From Klebsormidium nitens (Eukaryota; Streptophyta; Klebsormidiophyceae; Klebsormidiales; Klebsormidiaceae): 64,000 bases of DNA. The notes under the pieces were generated by a model, which worked only from the letters and a program-made list of their open reading frames with translations, was not told where the DNA came from and made no database searches. Position numbers and translations under genes: made by a program. The DNA is taken from the NCBI GenBank assembly GCA_000708835.1, contig DF236965.1:66700-130699 (forward strand), read 5' to 3'. Positions 23,501-35,572 of this stretch are shown in pieces. The first letter of the stretch is position 1. Every line of letters begins with the position of its first letter.

Positions 23501-26500
23501 ATTCAGACCTGATGGAATATAGACTGGACGTGCAACAGCTTAAGTGCGAGGTCAAGGTGCCCGTCTTCCTGGACCAGTCCGCATTCAAACGAGGTCCGCG
23601 GCGAAACAGGGTTGGGGGGCTTATATGCGCAGGAGGTGGACTCAAAGTTGCCCCCAGTGGGTCAAATCGCTGATTGTTTCTTCTTAACATCTTTGGAAGC
23701 CCCGCTAATCGATCTGGATAGACGAACATCCAAGACCCGACGCCAACTCTGCCTTTCCAGCGGTTGAAACCTGTGCGTGTCATGCTTTGTCATGCTTGAG
23801 AAAGAAGCCACCAACCATTCACCAGTTATGTTGTTCCTCTCACACAGGATTTTATGTCCTCATGGCACCTTTGAGATTGACGGAAATTCTACCAGACCAG
23901 ACGGAAAACGAAAGAAAAGACAGGTGGGCGGCGCGCGCGTACCCGCGCAACGATGGACGTGTAGCGCGCGGTCTCGGGCAGCTTGAGGCGGTAGTAGAAC
24001 GTGAGTATGGCCGGGATGCAGCCGACCGACAGAATGATGCGCCACACAAAGTCAGAGGCGGGGTAGCCCTGCGAGGCTATCTGCAGACGCGGGGATAAGT
24101 TTTGAAGGATAAGCTTTGGAAACAGACTTAGGGGATCTAGTAAACTGGGGACGGTGATCTTGGCAGCGTGTATGGGTGTCTCAAAGCACCAAATTGCTCA
24201 GGAGTGTTCGTAATCAAAACCGGACGAAAGTGCAACCCGCACCGCGCCGAACAGTGAAGGAGCACGGAAACGAAGTAAGAAGGGCGGGAGGCCCGGTTCT
24301 AACTGCACGTGCACGGAGGTTCTGGCGAGCATCGAAGGATGAAATATAGAGCTTCAAGCAGACTGCAAGACGCCTTTTGTGCCCTTCAGAATTCTTCGAC
24401 AAGCTGAAGGAACCGTAGTTTAAGCATGAAGCAATGGTCCGAGATCAGTTGCAGCGCTGGTTCCGGCTGACGTCGGTACGTACCGGTTCCACGCTGTAGG
24501 GGGGTCTAGGGTGGTTGCTCTTGAAAGATCCGGCGACCGCCAGGGTGATGGCGGCCCCTGCAGGCCGAGCGGCAAATCGACGTCAGCAAGGACGTCACAG
24601 ATGCTTGGATTCGACTTCACAATAGGCAAGAGCTGCGTTTGTGGCCGGTTCAATGAGGAGACAGGGTGGCGTTCTTTGTCGGCTGCGGCTTGACGAAACA
24701 AAATGCATGAAAGGATGCACGCTCGTCGAAAGAAAGACCTCATGGAGTCGCACCTGTTATGATGCCGATACCTTGCATGCTGAAGACGGCAGCCACAAAA
24801 GCGCCACGTGTCCTCCTGAGGGGCCAAACGGGACGTCAGCTTAACCCCTGAATTTCCCTACTCAGCCTTGATCTATAAAAGACCTGTTGGTGGCAACTAG
24901 CGACGTAGAGTATGGAGAGGCATGGCAATCGGGAGCAAAGTCGCGTTGTGGTGGTAGGGTTCGCAGCAAAAGATAACATAAGCAGCTGCTGATCTGTCTG
25001 CCGCGCCCGAAGAGTCAATGAGGAGTATACATTTCAGCCAAGTCCGAGTTACCTGTTCGAATACTCGCTCATGATGACGGCAGACAGGGGGTAGTCTCCT
25101 CCGATTCCGACTGCAAGATGCACGCCGAGGATATGCAAACGTACGTCTCTTTGGAATCCGTAGAGCTGCTTCGTGGCTTCTCAGTAGATCCAGCAATTCA
25201 AGAACCAGTGCTCTCTTAAAGAAAGTGTCTTTTGGAATGAATGACGGTACAAATGTTCTATGATCGGACGGACTGGATGGATCGAGAAGTGAAAGCAGTG
25301 CTTAAGACGAGGGAGGAACGGCGCTCACATCCCAGGAAGAAGCGCATGATACAGAGCGTGGTAACGACTGCACGGAAGAGAAACGACGCACGTCAAGAAC
25401 TCCGACGTGGATGCTGGCGCCCTTCAGCAGCGCATGTCAAAAGCTTTCTTGTTTCAAAAACGCCAAAGAAAGCCTTGAGTCTCCAGTCTCGTTTGCTGAG
25501 AAGCGGCAAATATTTCCAACTGGGGCCCCGAAAAAGGTAAACGTTGGATATCCAGGATCTTGCTGTGCTTCTCATATGTTGGCTACCAGAGACAAGTTCC
25601 ACGGTTGAAGTACGTCCTCTTGCTGTCATTTGCTGTGTTCAACGATTCATCTCATCTGCGCAGCCCGAAGTTTGCCCACCTGCTTCGGCTGTGTTTCCGA
25701 AAGACAGCCCCTGCGCCGCGCCGAAGACGACCATGATCAACAGCGTCACGCCGTACGCCGTCTTGCGCCCGATCGCGTCGCCGAGCCTGGGTGACGACAG
25801 CAGGAGCGTGTCAGGTTCACACGAAACAATAGACATTTTATATACGTAAGGAACACCGGGTTTTTCTGCTTCAGTGACCGCTGAGTGATCTCTTTGCTTC
25901 GTCCTCTTATACCGCACGATTGACAGGGAAGCATTCACCGTGTTCACTGATTCAAAAATCTCAAAAGGATTCTTGGTTCTTAGGGGCCCAGGCCACGGCC
26001 GATAGGTTTCGGCCGCCCAACTCAGCCCCATCCATCCTCTTGACAGCGACGAGATAGCCCAGGAAAGTTTGGCTTTTGATTATCGAGGTTTCTCGCTCAA
26101 GAGGGCATGAGATCCTCTGCATGCTTACGTCAGGCAACGGGCTAATGCTGACGTATAATGATGCAGTCAAAAAAGAAGAGCAGACAATCAGCCAGACTGC
26201 CAGGACGTCCCGCTTACCATCCGAAGAAAAGCTGCCCGCAGAAGGTGCCTACGAGAGCTACCGCCGTTACCGCAGAGTTGGGCCCAATGGGGATTCTGCA
26301 CATTCAAAATGGACATACATCACCCCGTTATCCTTGCTGATAAGGTTCGCTTGCTTTATGGGATCTCAAAGTGCACGGAGAGAAAGTGCCATTGTGAGTT
26401 CGTCACGTTAGCACACCGTCTACCTACTGCCACAGAAGAAATTGACGAAAAGAAGTTTTGGCCTTTCACAAAAATCCTTTCACCCTTTCCCCTTCCCCTA

Positions 26501-27419
26501 TTTAACTGCACTAGGGCATCAGTTCCCAGTCTCCTATTTCAACTGCAATAGGGGGATCAAATGTGGGCAATTGGGCAATTTCTTACGTGGGCACTTTTTT
26601 GGGAAAAGGCGGCTGGCTAGGGATGAAGTAGATGCGACCAATGAGCTTGGTCAAGAGGCCAATCCTGCAACATTGAAGAGTCACAATATTGTGACGTTCG
26701 CTGGACGTCCTGTACAGCATCAAGCCCCGTCTGAAGGCATGCAGGCCAAGATTGCAGTGTTCTCAAACACCGAAGGTTTCTCATGCCGTTCCTCGCAAAG
26801 ATTTTTGACTTCGGACTGAACCAGCAGATCAGCGGGTTGCTTACACAAGCTTAGACTCCCGATGAATCTAGGATCACGTAGGACACGGCTCGTGAGGATG
26901 CTTTCCTTGTAGCGAGAGCCGAAAACTCGCACAGAAAGTACTATTCCAGTTCTTGACGAGGTTTTGCAGACAAGACTTGTTGTTTTTCATATGCGCAAAA
27001 CACCTCCGCCGCATGGCTTCGCATACGAAAATAGACATCCTGTGCCGGTTTATCAAAGCGTGAAACGCAGTGATCTATCTTCATTGCTGGACAGATCTGA
27101 AAGTCAAATCAGTTGTTGAGTTGGGAAGCTCACACGAAGAGGTCGTATGCATCGTTGAAGAACCCCACACCTGTTCAGGAATCAAGCAAGCAGATCTTAG
27201 TGACTCACCAACAGATCAACAAGCGCTACGAAGCCACTACGCTTTCAAAGCCACGGAACTAAGGACACATGATCTGCCGGGTATTCTCAGCATCCTCAAT
27301 TACTTTCTTTCCACCCCACAGACGTCCTTCCCGGGCTCACCTGCAATGATGATGGCCTGAAAGTGAAACCATGAAACCTTTTTCTTGTCGAGTGCGGTCA
27401 GAACCGAGCTGTGCACCAT
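20522..27419 (-). CDS. PHT1: PHT1-family proton/phosphate symporter
   Basis: A plasma-membrane major-facilitator protein that takes up inorganic phosphate with protons. Minus-strand exons: 27419-27341, 27170-27134, 26664-26587, 26295-26218, 25786-25680, 25367-25329, 25110-25053, 24815-24754, 24557-24484, 24080-23943, 23353-23033, 22427-22275, 21833-21674, 21203-21107, 20822-20522. They sum to 1782 bases, or 593 residues. Landmarks: [21 protein letters not shown] (split over two exons), [24 protein letters not shown], the PHT1 signature [18 protein letters not shown] (about residue 145), [51 protein letters not shown], and [14 protein letters not shown] near the end. The central cytoplasmic loop (about residues 251-357) has an alanine run and a basic [18 protein letters not shown] segment. 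It makes the protein longer than the usual 520-550 residues. Several exons are under 80 bases. Confidence 0.93.
21788..21975 (-). repeat. Duplicated acceptor and exon start in the PHT1 gene
   Basis: On the minus strand, exon 13 begins at 21833 after GCGCGCGCGCAG. A second copy of the acceptor and exon start lies 104 bases upstream (exon-like start at 21937), also after GCGCGCGCGCAG. Sixteen codons are alignable: [16 protein letters not shown] in the real exon and [16 protein letters not shown] in the copy. Six codons differ synonymously and two change the residue. After these codons the copy runs through about ten unrelated residues into a TGA, with no donor evident. Confidence 0.88.
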
Positions 27420-29137
27420 GATGGCGGTCCGGCCAAAAAGCTTCCGCCGAAGAAGATCCAAAGCCCTCTGCAGACTGCAGTGCCTAAGTCTCTTTGCGCA
27501 CCCAAAATGTGGACCGCTAGGTTACCTTTTGGATGAGGCAACGGTTGAGCCTTACTCTTCGAAGCTTCGGAGCTTCCCAGGCAGATAGCAGCACGAGAAA
27601 GGAGGGCCGCCGGCAGCAGGTCCTTGGATTGCAGTCACGCGTTGCTCGGAGTTTTAACTTGACCAAGGAAGAAGTGCAACTCGTGTCGCCTTTCGTAAGC
27701 TTCTGGCACAGTACAAGAGCAGCTTCGAGCCATCGAACAAAGGGAGGAATGCGACTACAGTAGTATGAGGACATCAGTTGAGAATATTTCCAGAAAAGAT
27801 TCCTTTGCATGGACCGAGGGCTGACGAGGCAACAAGTCTGTTGGAAGCTCAGCTGGCGGTCTCTCTTTCGGTCGCTCCTCACGTGCCAGAAGTCACGTGC
27901 CAGACACTCATGCATCAGCAATCGAGTTCTGCATACGAAGTCGAGACTGATTACTTTCGGCCAGCGCTTCTCGTTGGAGGTTCGGACGCTATCGAGTTGT
28001 CAGCCCCTTCATCCGTTACGGCTTTTGACGCTGCGGCAAGCAGCGTTCGTCATCCTGTACGGCTTGCCCAGAAAAATCTGGATTCTTGGTAGGTGCAGCC
28101 AGACTGCTCACTTAGCTAAGTAGTAGCATCGTCAATGTTCGACTCGTGCCAGGTCTACGTCCACCTGGTAGCTGTAGCTCTGTAGCTACATCCCGACTCG
28201 TCCAGCGGCGATCGGCAGCTTCCTGAGCTAGGTACATCTTAACTTTTCATTCAAGAATCAATTATCCAACGGCTAGGTTTTGCAGCGCAGAAGTTTGCAT
28301 CAACTGACCCCGTCGATTTGGCACGAGCTTGCTTGCTCGTTCAACGCATCAAGTTCGTGCGCGACCTCTCCGTTATCAGAACGACAATGAGCGATCGAGG
28401 ATACATATAAGCTCGCGATCGAGATTCGGCATCGACTTCCCAGACAAGCTGCCGCTCAGCTGCCGGACCATGCTCAAGTGTATGCTGCGCCTTTAGCGCT
28501 GATACAAGATCTCCGTTCATAGTGATTATGCCACTGCTCGAGTCGTGGTCTAAAACATTCGAGAGTCGTTCCCTGCGATGTAGCTGGAGCTTGCCAAACG
28601 AGCGGTGACTGTACGAGTTTGATTTGCAAGGAGGTCCTTGAGAACTGCATTCCGTTCGATAAAAATAGCAATGAAAGACATGGTGCAGAAGATCATGCAT
28701 TCAACCAGACGATGGGATAACGGCGCAATGCACATGACAAGTGCACAGTGGCCGCCAGTGCGGAGCACGTCCAAAGTTGCCAAGTGTGCAGAGGTGCAGC
28801 TGGCCATGTACAAGATGAAGACTTGAACACTCTCGTCTTCTTTTGGAATGGTACAAAATGAACGCGGATGGATGTCCATCAACGGGATGGGTATCATAGG
28901 TTCCGAAGGCACTTCTGGTTTGGCGGTGCTTTCATCCTTTCAAGTTTCCAAGGACGTGCAGTGGGTAGTCCTAGGACTAGGAACTACACTGCTTTGAAAG
29001 GTTACGAACTTCGAACTTCGCGAAAGTCAAACCCGCGAGAATCGCGCACGCTTCGCGACTCCACGTAGCTGGAATCGACGGCTGAGACACGGCCACAAAA
29101 GATTCCGTGTGGAATCGCAACCGAAAGTCGCGTAGCG
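27420..29137. other. Divergent intergenic region between PHT1 and carrier genes
   Basis: Holds the promoters of the phosphate transporter (leftward) and the SLC25 carrier (rightward). Open frames here are short and carry no family motif. A TTCGCGAA palindrome sits at about 29016-29023 upstream of the carrier. I found no clear PHR1-type GNATATNC box in this stretch. Confidence 0.5.
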
Positions 29138-32100
29138 ATGGTTGCGACCCACGCGGGCAACAGGGACGTCTCCCCCGGGCGTTGCTTGCTGTATTCTGTT
29201 CGAAGAGTGCAGACTCGGAAGTGCCCGGAAGATGGCTTCGCCAACCGGGAGTTGCTCCATTCCATCATGTCCGGCGCGAAGGCACATTTCTGTTTTGAGT
29301 GTTTGAACCGCGGCAGCCAAGTTGGGCAGATTGGCGGCGCCTTCAAAACTTTGAAGGTTTCCGGAAGGTTGGCTGCTGCGCGCCGCCATTGTAATCCCTT
29401 GTGGGGGGAGGGTTGGGCTCCTGGAAGTAGCTGTTCTTGCCAGGATTTGCCGCGCAGGCGCCTTCCAGCGGTCATGCATGTCGGCAATCAGGTCTGCAGC
29501 ACACCTGATTGTGGTAGAATGGGGCAACGGGCGGAGTTGTTGGAGGATGCAGGGCCTTCTGGCGCCACGTCAATGCAAAGGCTATTAGGAGATGCGAGAA
29601 TGGCAGGAGATGAAATGGGGTCGGGGCTACAGGCGAAAGTTCTTGAACTGGGGGACAACCTTCGGAAGATGAGCGGAGGAATCTCAGAACCAGTGAGAAG
29701 GAAACTTGGGGAAGTAGGGAAAGGTTTGGATCAAGCAAGGCGGGGATTGTTGGATGTCCGGCAAGGCCTGGAGCAAAGAATACACCTTCCAAACATAGAT
29801 CTGGGATTGGAGGAAAGGCAGACTCCTTTCGTGCAGGTTGACGTGGACACAGATCTCATCCCCTTGAATAAGAATGTCCAGTGGCAGAATGTCAGGCTTG
29901 GATTTGCAAGCCTTAGCACGCTCGCAGTAGAAAGCCGGCCGCTCCGATTGCCCGCCCTCCCAGATCTCGGAGGTTTGTTGAATCGGCTTCATGTGCCATT
30001 CATGGATGGGACAGGTGAGGAATCCTGTCTTGGTATGCTTTCCTCAGATCTCAGTGACCTGATCAAAATTAAGCACTGCCTACCAACTTTCTTGCTTACA
30101 TGCAGTCCGTTTGAGTTACAAAGTGGTGGTTGTGGCACAAACATTTTCGGATCACCTGAAGTGCACTATTTCCGCTCTTTCGGTCTGCAGCCATACTGCA
30201 GTACGGCCAGATGCACAAGCATTGGTATCTGGGACTGATTGGAGTGTTGTAAAGGTGCTATGTAGTTTTCTTCGTAGTGAACCAAGTGCGCTATGTTGAT
30301 GCAAATGCTGCGACGTACTGACGTTGTCTTTTTTCGAATACAATTCTGCACTCCCTAGATTTGGTGTCTCTTTCCAGCTGCCAGTGATATTTCTGACATA
30401 CGGTATAACAGGACTTATGACATCGGACACAATTTTTCCACAAGTTCTGCGCGCGGTCATATGCAGCATGAGGTCCATGACTTTCTTTCTCCAACTTATC
30501 CCCTCAATAAAATTAAGAAGCTCATCTTTTTCTGCATCAAGGTAGTTACTGCAACGATCCTAATCAGCCCTTTGTGCTGCAGCGCTTAGTCACGTGGTGG
30601 CTGCAACGCTAGCACGCACGGCAGCGCAGGTCGTCGGACATCCTATAGGTGAGCTGCTTCTGTGTTATTGGGTTTCCACTATAGCAGCTCCACTTCATTT
30701 ACATAGAGACAAAGAATATGTGCACCATGTTTGCCAGATCTGAGCTCCACTTTGTGCGCATGTCCGCTCTGCTCGATTGCGCATCTTCAATCCGACTTCG
30801 ATGAGAATGCAAGTTCTTTGTAGGGCATCAGCGACGGCATGTCCGATGTTAAGATTGATCATTATGTTTTTCTCCCATCAGACACTGTGAAGACCAGGCT
30901 CCAAGTCAAGAACCCGCCCAAGAAGCTGCGGAAGTGGAGGAAAAAGATTTCAAAGAAAGCGGTTGGCATTGGTCCGGTCGACATTGACAATTGGTGGTTC
31001 AAGGGGCCAAACGACTTGTACAGAGGAGTGACGATTGCTGTTCTGGGGACGCTGCCGAATGCGTTCATGTACTTCACAACTTATGAACGTAAGTGGACCT
31101 AGCCTTTTTTGCTTGTTGGGGCTAATTTCTCATTGAATGAGCCTGACATGACTGTTTATAGCAGACAAAGAGAGGTTGTTGCGACTAGTTGATGCCCTAT
31201 AGGGCACATATATAAGCAATAATTATGTGAGCTACAACAGGAGGGCAACAGCTGACGACCGCCTTTGTGCATTATGCAGTTGCAAAGAGGCAGTTGGAAA
31301 AAAAGAACCTGCCTTCTGATCTTGTCCACATCGGGTCAGCTTCTTTGGGGACGTTTGCCGCTTCCATCGTCCGGGTGAGTCCTTTGGTTCTTTCGCATCT
31401 CCTTCAAGTAAGCTGCTCTATGAACCGCGGACTCTTCGTGAAGACACTGTCTAGTGTGTACTCATCCAGCTAGGGTGTTTGGTTAAAGGCTTCTTTCAAA
31501 GTAAGCTGTGCCGAGTAAAGTTAGCTGATACTCGCCATCCATTGGAATCAGAGATGAGGAAATGGTTGCAACTACAAACATGCTCTGTGAAAAGGAGCTA
31601 TGGCACCGAGTGTCAATGCTTCGAATATATCTTTGTGCAGGTGCCCTTCGACACCATGAAGCATCGAGTCCAAGCTTACATGCATCAGAACTGTGAGCAT
31701 CTGGGCTTTCTGGTCGCTGTTTGTTGGTGTTACTTCATTGCAACACGCGCGTGTGCCTCTAGCTTTCCCACCTTGCAACCATCCGTTGACATGTGCTGTC
31801 CTGCGAATGCACCCCTTAACGAGACGTTCACAACACGCAAGGGTACCCTTCGTTATGCAGACTATCCTGCTTCTGGAAGACCTGGTTGCAAGCATTGAAA
31901 GCAGAAGGGGAAGACGTCGAGACCGGGGTGTTTTTCCATATCAGACCGTGGTTGTGCAGCCCCCTTGTGATCAAGTCTGACGGTCGTGCTTAGTAAAGCC
32001 TTGCTTGCGCCAGCCAGGTTATCTAAACACATCCGAGTTTGCTGCAGTGTTCGATGCTGTGAGGACGGTGGTGGCTCAGGAAGGGATCCGGGGTCTGTAT

Positions 32101-34005
32101 GCGGGGTTCTGGCCGACGCTCATGCGTGATATCCCTGAAATTGCCATACAGGTTAGCATCTTACAACGATAGTTCTGCGAGTTTCGTGAGGTCTCTGTTG
32201 GTCGAGTGTGAGTTTATTAGTACCAGCATGATGCAGTATGATAAGATGCATCATAAACAGCTCAATCTACATGGCACCTTGATGCGTTAAATTCTTTGAG
32301 GGCGTCCTAAGGTTGCAGGCTTCCTTCGGCTGGATACTTGCCTTAGTCCGGCTCATTCCGATATGAATGAAGATGATGACTTCCTCAACGTGGGTCCCTC
32401 TACTTTTCTGCAGTTTTCCATCTACGAAAAGATGCGAGGCATCCTCGAGTCGAGACGGGAGGTGAAGAAGCTCGCGTAAGTTCTCTTTGGTGTTTCGGAG
32501 CCCTACTGATCACTTCGTTTTGTACCACGAAAGGGGCTGGCAAACTTGCGCAGCAATTCAAATTATCAGGCCCTTCACTGATATTAGGGACATTTGTTTA
32601 AAAAGAGCAAGGGTGCAGAGCTACGAGACTGGGATTCTGGAATTGCGTAGGATTTAGTTTCCAGCTCATGTAGACACGAGGTTGTGACGATCTTATTTGC
32701 AACCCTTCCACTTACTACGTTGAACAGATTTTCCGTTTGTCATTCAAATTGAGAATCTTTGCGTCGGTGAAGTGGACGTCTTTTGGCAGATTCCGTAATC
32801 TGATTATGCTGACTAGAGCGACTTAACCTGTGTTTGGTCCGCCTGTTTGAGCATGTCTTTTCCTGCTCGCAGAACTCACGAGCATCTGCTGCTAGGGGGA
32901 CTGGCCGGGGCCTGCGCAGCCACGTGTACAGCTCCAGTAAGTACCAACGAGATTGTTCCGAAGGGTCACTGTTGAACCATGGTCCGCCTCTACGTATTTT
33001 GATGCATGATTGATGGCAGCTCTTTATCTCAAAACCTTGAACAACGGTTCCCCTTCGTCGGTTCGCCCTCCGTGGTCTGGAAACTGGAACAAAATGCTGT
33101 GGTGGCTCTCTCTTCTGGCACTTCCGCTGTGCTGCTTGAATCTTGACTCCGGCGCCGTGTTTATCCAGCTCAGGGTTTCGCACCGTTCCTCACCCTTCTT
33201 TCTGTCTGTTCCAGCTTGACTTGGTGAAGACGCGGCAGCAGTGCGGGATGGGCCTCAGCATCAGGGGAGCAATGATGAGCATCGTGGATGAGAACGGGGT
33301 TTTGGGGCTTTTCGCCGGTCTGGTAAGTTTTCCTCCGGCTTCTCTGTACTGCCTGTCCGTACGATCTTGGTTAGAATCAGGCGTTTGTCAAAGTCCTCTT
33401 ACATCAGGAAGGCTCTTCGTAGGCTGCGGTTGCACAAAGAGCCATAGGGACGTGCAAGCAGACACAGTCGAGTTGGGCTGCGGTCTTCGAGCACTGCGTG
33501 TTCCAGTCGAGTGGAAATCTGCTCTGAGGATCTCATAGCTCGGCTTAAGGCCTCATTTCAGGAAGACAATGAACGTCCTTGTTGCCATCTGTGCAGCCTC
33601 CTCGGGCAATCCACGTGACCGTGATGTCAGCAGCTTTCTTTGCGCTCTTCGAGGGTTGCAAACTGGTAAGCCCTGCTCCCCTCGACCACGCCGGATCGCA
33701 CGGTTGACTCTGCTATCTTCCTGCTTGTATATTGGCTGTCCATGGAATGTGTTCGCCAAGCAAGGCTTGTTGGTCGTGCAAGCTCAGAGAAGCACAAAGC
33801 TTAACGAAGACAAGCATATTTGCATGGTAGATTTCCGAGTGATCCTATACCGCACTTCTGCAAAGGAACGTACTGGCTAATTGTCGTCTCCTTCTCGCAG
33901 CTGCTAAAGCCCGACCGGCATCCGTCCGATAAGCTGGTCATCCCCAAGATCTGGAGGAAGCGGAGAGACAAGATCTGGAAGCGGCAATTTGTATATACGG
34001 ACTAG
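29138..34005 (+). CDS. Mitochondrial carrier family (SLC25), SAM-carrier-like, with N-terminal extension
   Basis: A six-helix solute carrier of the mitochondrial/plastid inner membrane family. Exons: 29138 (or 29267)-30014, 30583-30648, 30882-31088, 31280-31374, 31641-31692, 32048-32151, 32414-32475, 32873-32936, 33215-33322, 33597-33665, 33901-34005 (TAG). All phases agree, giving about 602 residues from the first ATG. All three carrier signatures are intact: HPIDTVKTRLQ, VPFDTMKHRVQ and APLDLVKTRQQ. RDIPEIAIQFSIYEKMR after the second repeat resembles S-adenosylmethionine carriers, so that is the best guess for substrate, at low certainty. The first roughly 290 residues are unlike a carrier. 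They start basic, possibly a targeting peptide, and include an amphipathic stretch (DNLRKMSGG, VGKGLDQARRGLLDVRQGL). The C-terminal tail is very basic (IPKIWRKRRDKIWKRQF). An internal ATG such as 29267, 29474 or 29519 could be the true start. Confidence 0.85.
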
Positions 34006-35572
34006 CAGGTGAGCAGTCGCTCTGCTCCTCTAGTTCAATTGGTATCAAAGCACGGAGCAAAGCTCGTGTCTGGAATATAGCTTTCTTAGGACTTTGCTCA
34101 TACCAGTATGGGGATTCACTGGCCGCCCTTGTGTGCAGCTTTGCTAACGGTGTCTTCCATTGTTTTTTGCAGCGGTCTCTCCGACCAAAGCTGGTTAGGT
34201 GGTAAGCATTTCTTGTCACAGCCCAGTTTGTGCTAAGGTGGGCGGCTGGTGATCCGGCTGAAGGGAAGGTTACTTGGTAGAGAGGTGTGCAATAGAAAAA
34301 ACGATAGAGGTGCGAGTCCGAATCATTGAAAGTCGCAGCCATTCAAAGTCGCAACCCAGAAACGGTAGCTTGACAAGTTTTGTAAGTATCTCAGGCTACT
34401 TCAAAGAGCTGGTCTGCACTCTTGAGAGGCTTCGTGGCTCTGAGCAGCGTGCCAGGGCTTTTAGCTAGATAAACACGATACAGGACTGCCGCTTTCTGAT
34501 CGAGGTGAACTCCATGAGCCTCCCACCTTTACTAATACGCGCAAATTGGCAAGCACATCGGAGGTTTTGCCATTACGACCAAGACCCGTCCATAAACACC
34601 AACTCACTCTGCGGCTGCAGCTGTTTGGCGCGCGTGAAGTATGCTTGCATCTCAATTGAATGAGAAATTTTCGTAGACGAGCCGTGTGCATGAAGAATAC
34701 TATGATAGCTGCAGTCTCAGCATATCTGGCCCGCACCGAGCTCTGCATTCAATGTTTTAGAATAAAAGAAGCGTGAAAGTCCTGAAGCGGCCGGGTCGGA
34801 CCATGCATGCATGCGGCCTCGCGCGCGATCAATTTATATGCAAGCTTGCATGTGCGTGGGAAAGTAAGTTACTATAGCGCCTGCGCGACGAGATGCAGGG
34901 CGCGCGCGGCGTATATATACATGTCTGTAGACATGGTGCACGTGTGCTTATGATCGAATGCACAAACTTGAAAGAGCCATAGATCGAAAATGGATCGCAG
35001 TATACGCACTGACCAGCGAAGTGAGCGAATGATTGCGATTGGGTGACGTTGCGGTACTGGTTGAGTCAGTCATGTATGCAATTTCACGTCACGCGGGGAG
35101 CTGCGCGTTGGTGCTTACAGGGCAACAGCTGCAATATGATGCTGAGATACGCAACTTCGTTGCTTTCATTGATTCAGCAGAATGCATCTCGTTGACATGC
35201 CGGATGCATGCATCCAATCTTAACCTGGCCCCACAGAGCCCTTCAGCCTCACTTTGACGCGGTACGAATGCGTGCGGCACATGGTTACCAGACTGTAATT
35301 CCGGTACGTCCTGCCCGCAAACACACACTCTGCACACAACGCATTCCTTGCAAAGAATGAGACGGTGCCAAGACTGCACCTGTGTGTTGTATACTGCCTA
35401 GTGAACGCACTGAATTCTCTGTACTCCTACAATGTGGGGTTATATTCAACTAGTCACGTCTTTCTATGCCGGGCCTAGAATTGCAGGGTCCGACTTCATT
35501 GCTTGCGTGACTGATCCGCAACGTGCCCTGCACCCCAGTAAGACTTGCATCACATCCCACGACGTCACAGCG
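34006..35572. other. Intergenic region between convergent carrier and ASPM genes
   Basis: No supported exon. Around 34800-34930 lies a patch of short palindromes and alternating sequence (ATGCATGCATGC, TCGCGCGCGA, GCAAGCTTGC, GTATATATAC). The remainder is ordinary mixed sequence that should contain the two 3' untranslated regions. Confidence 0.5.

Noticed and set aside
25546-25553. GGATATCC, matching the PHR1-binding GNATATNC pattern, in a PHT1 intron
   Set aside because: Such an 8-base pattern with two free positions is expected many times by chance in 64 kb, and it is in an intron rather than the promoter.
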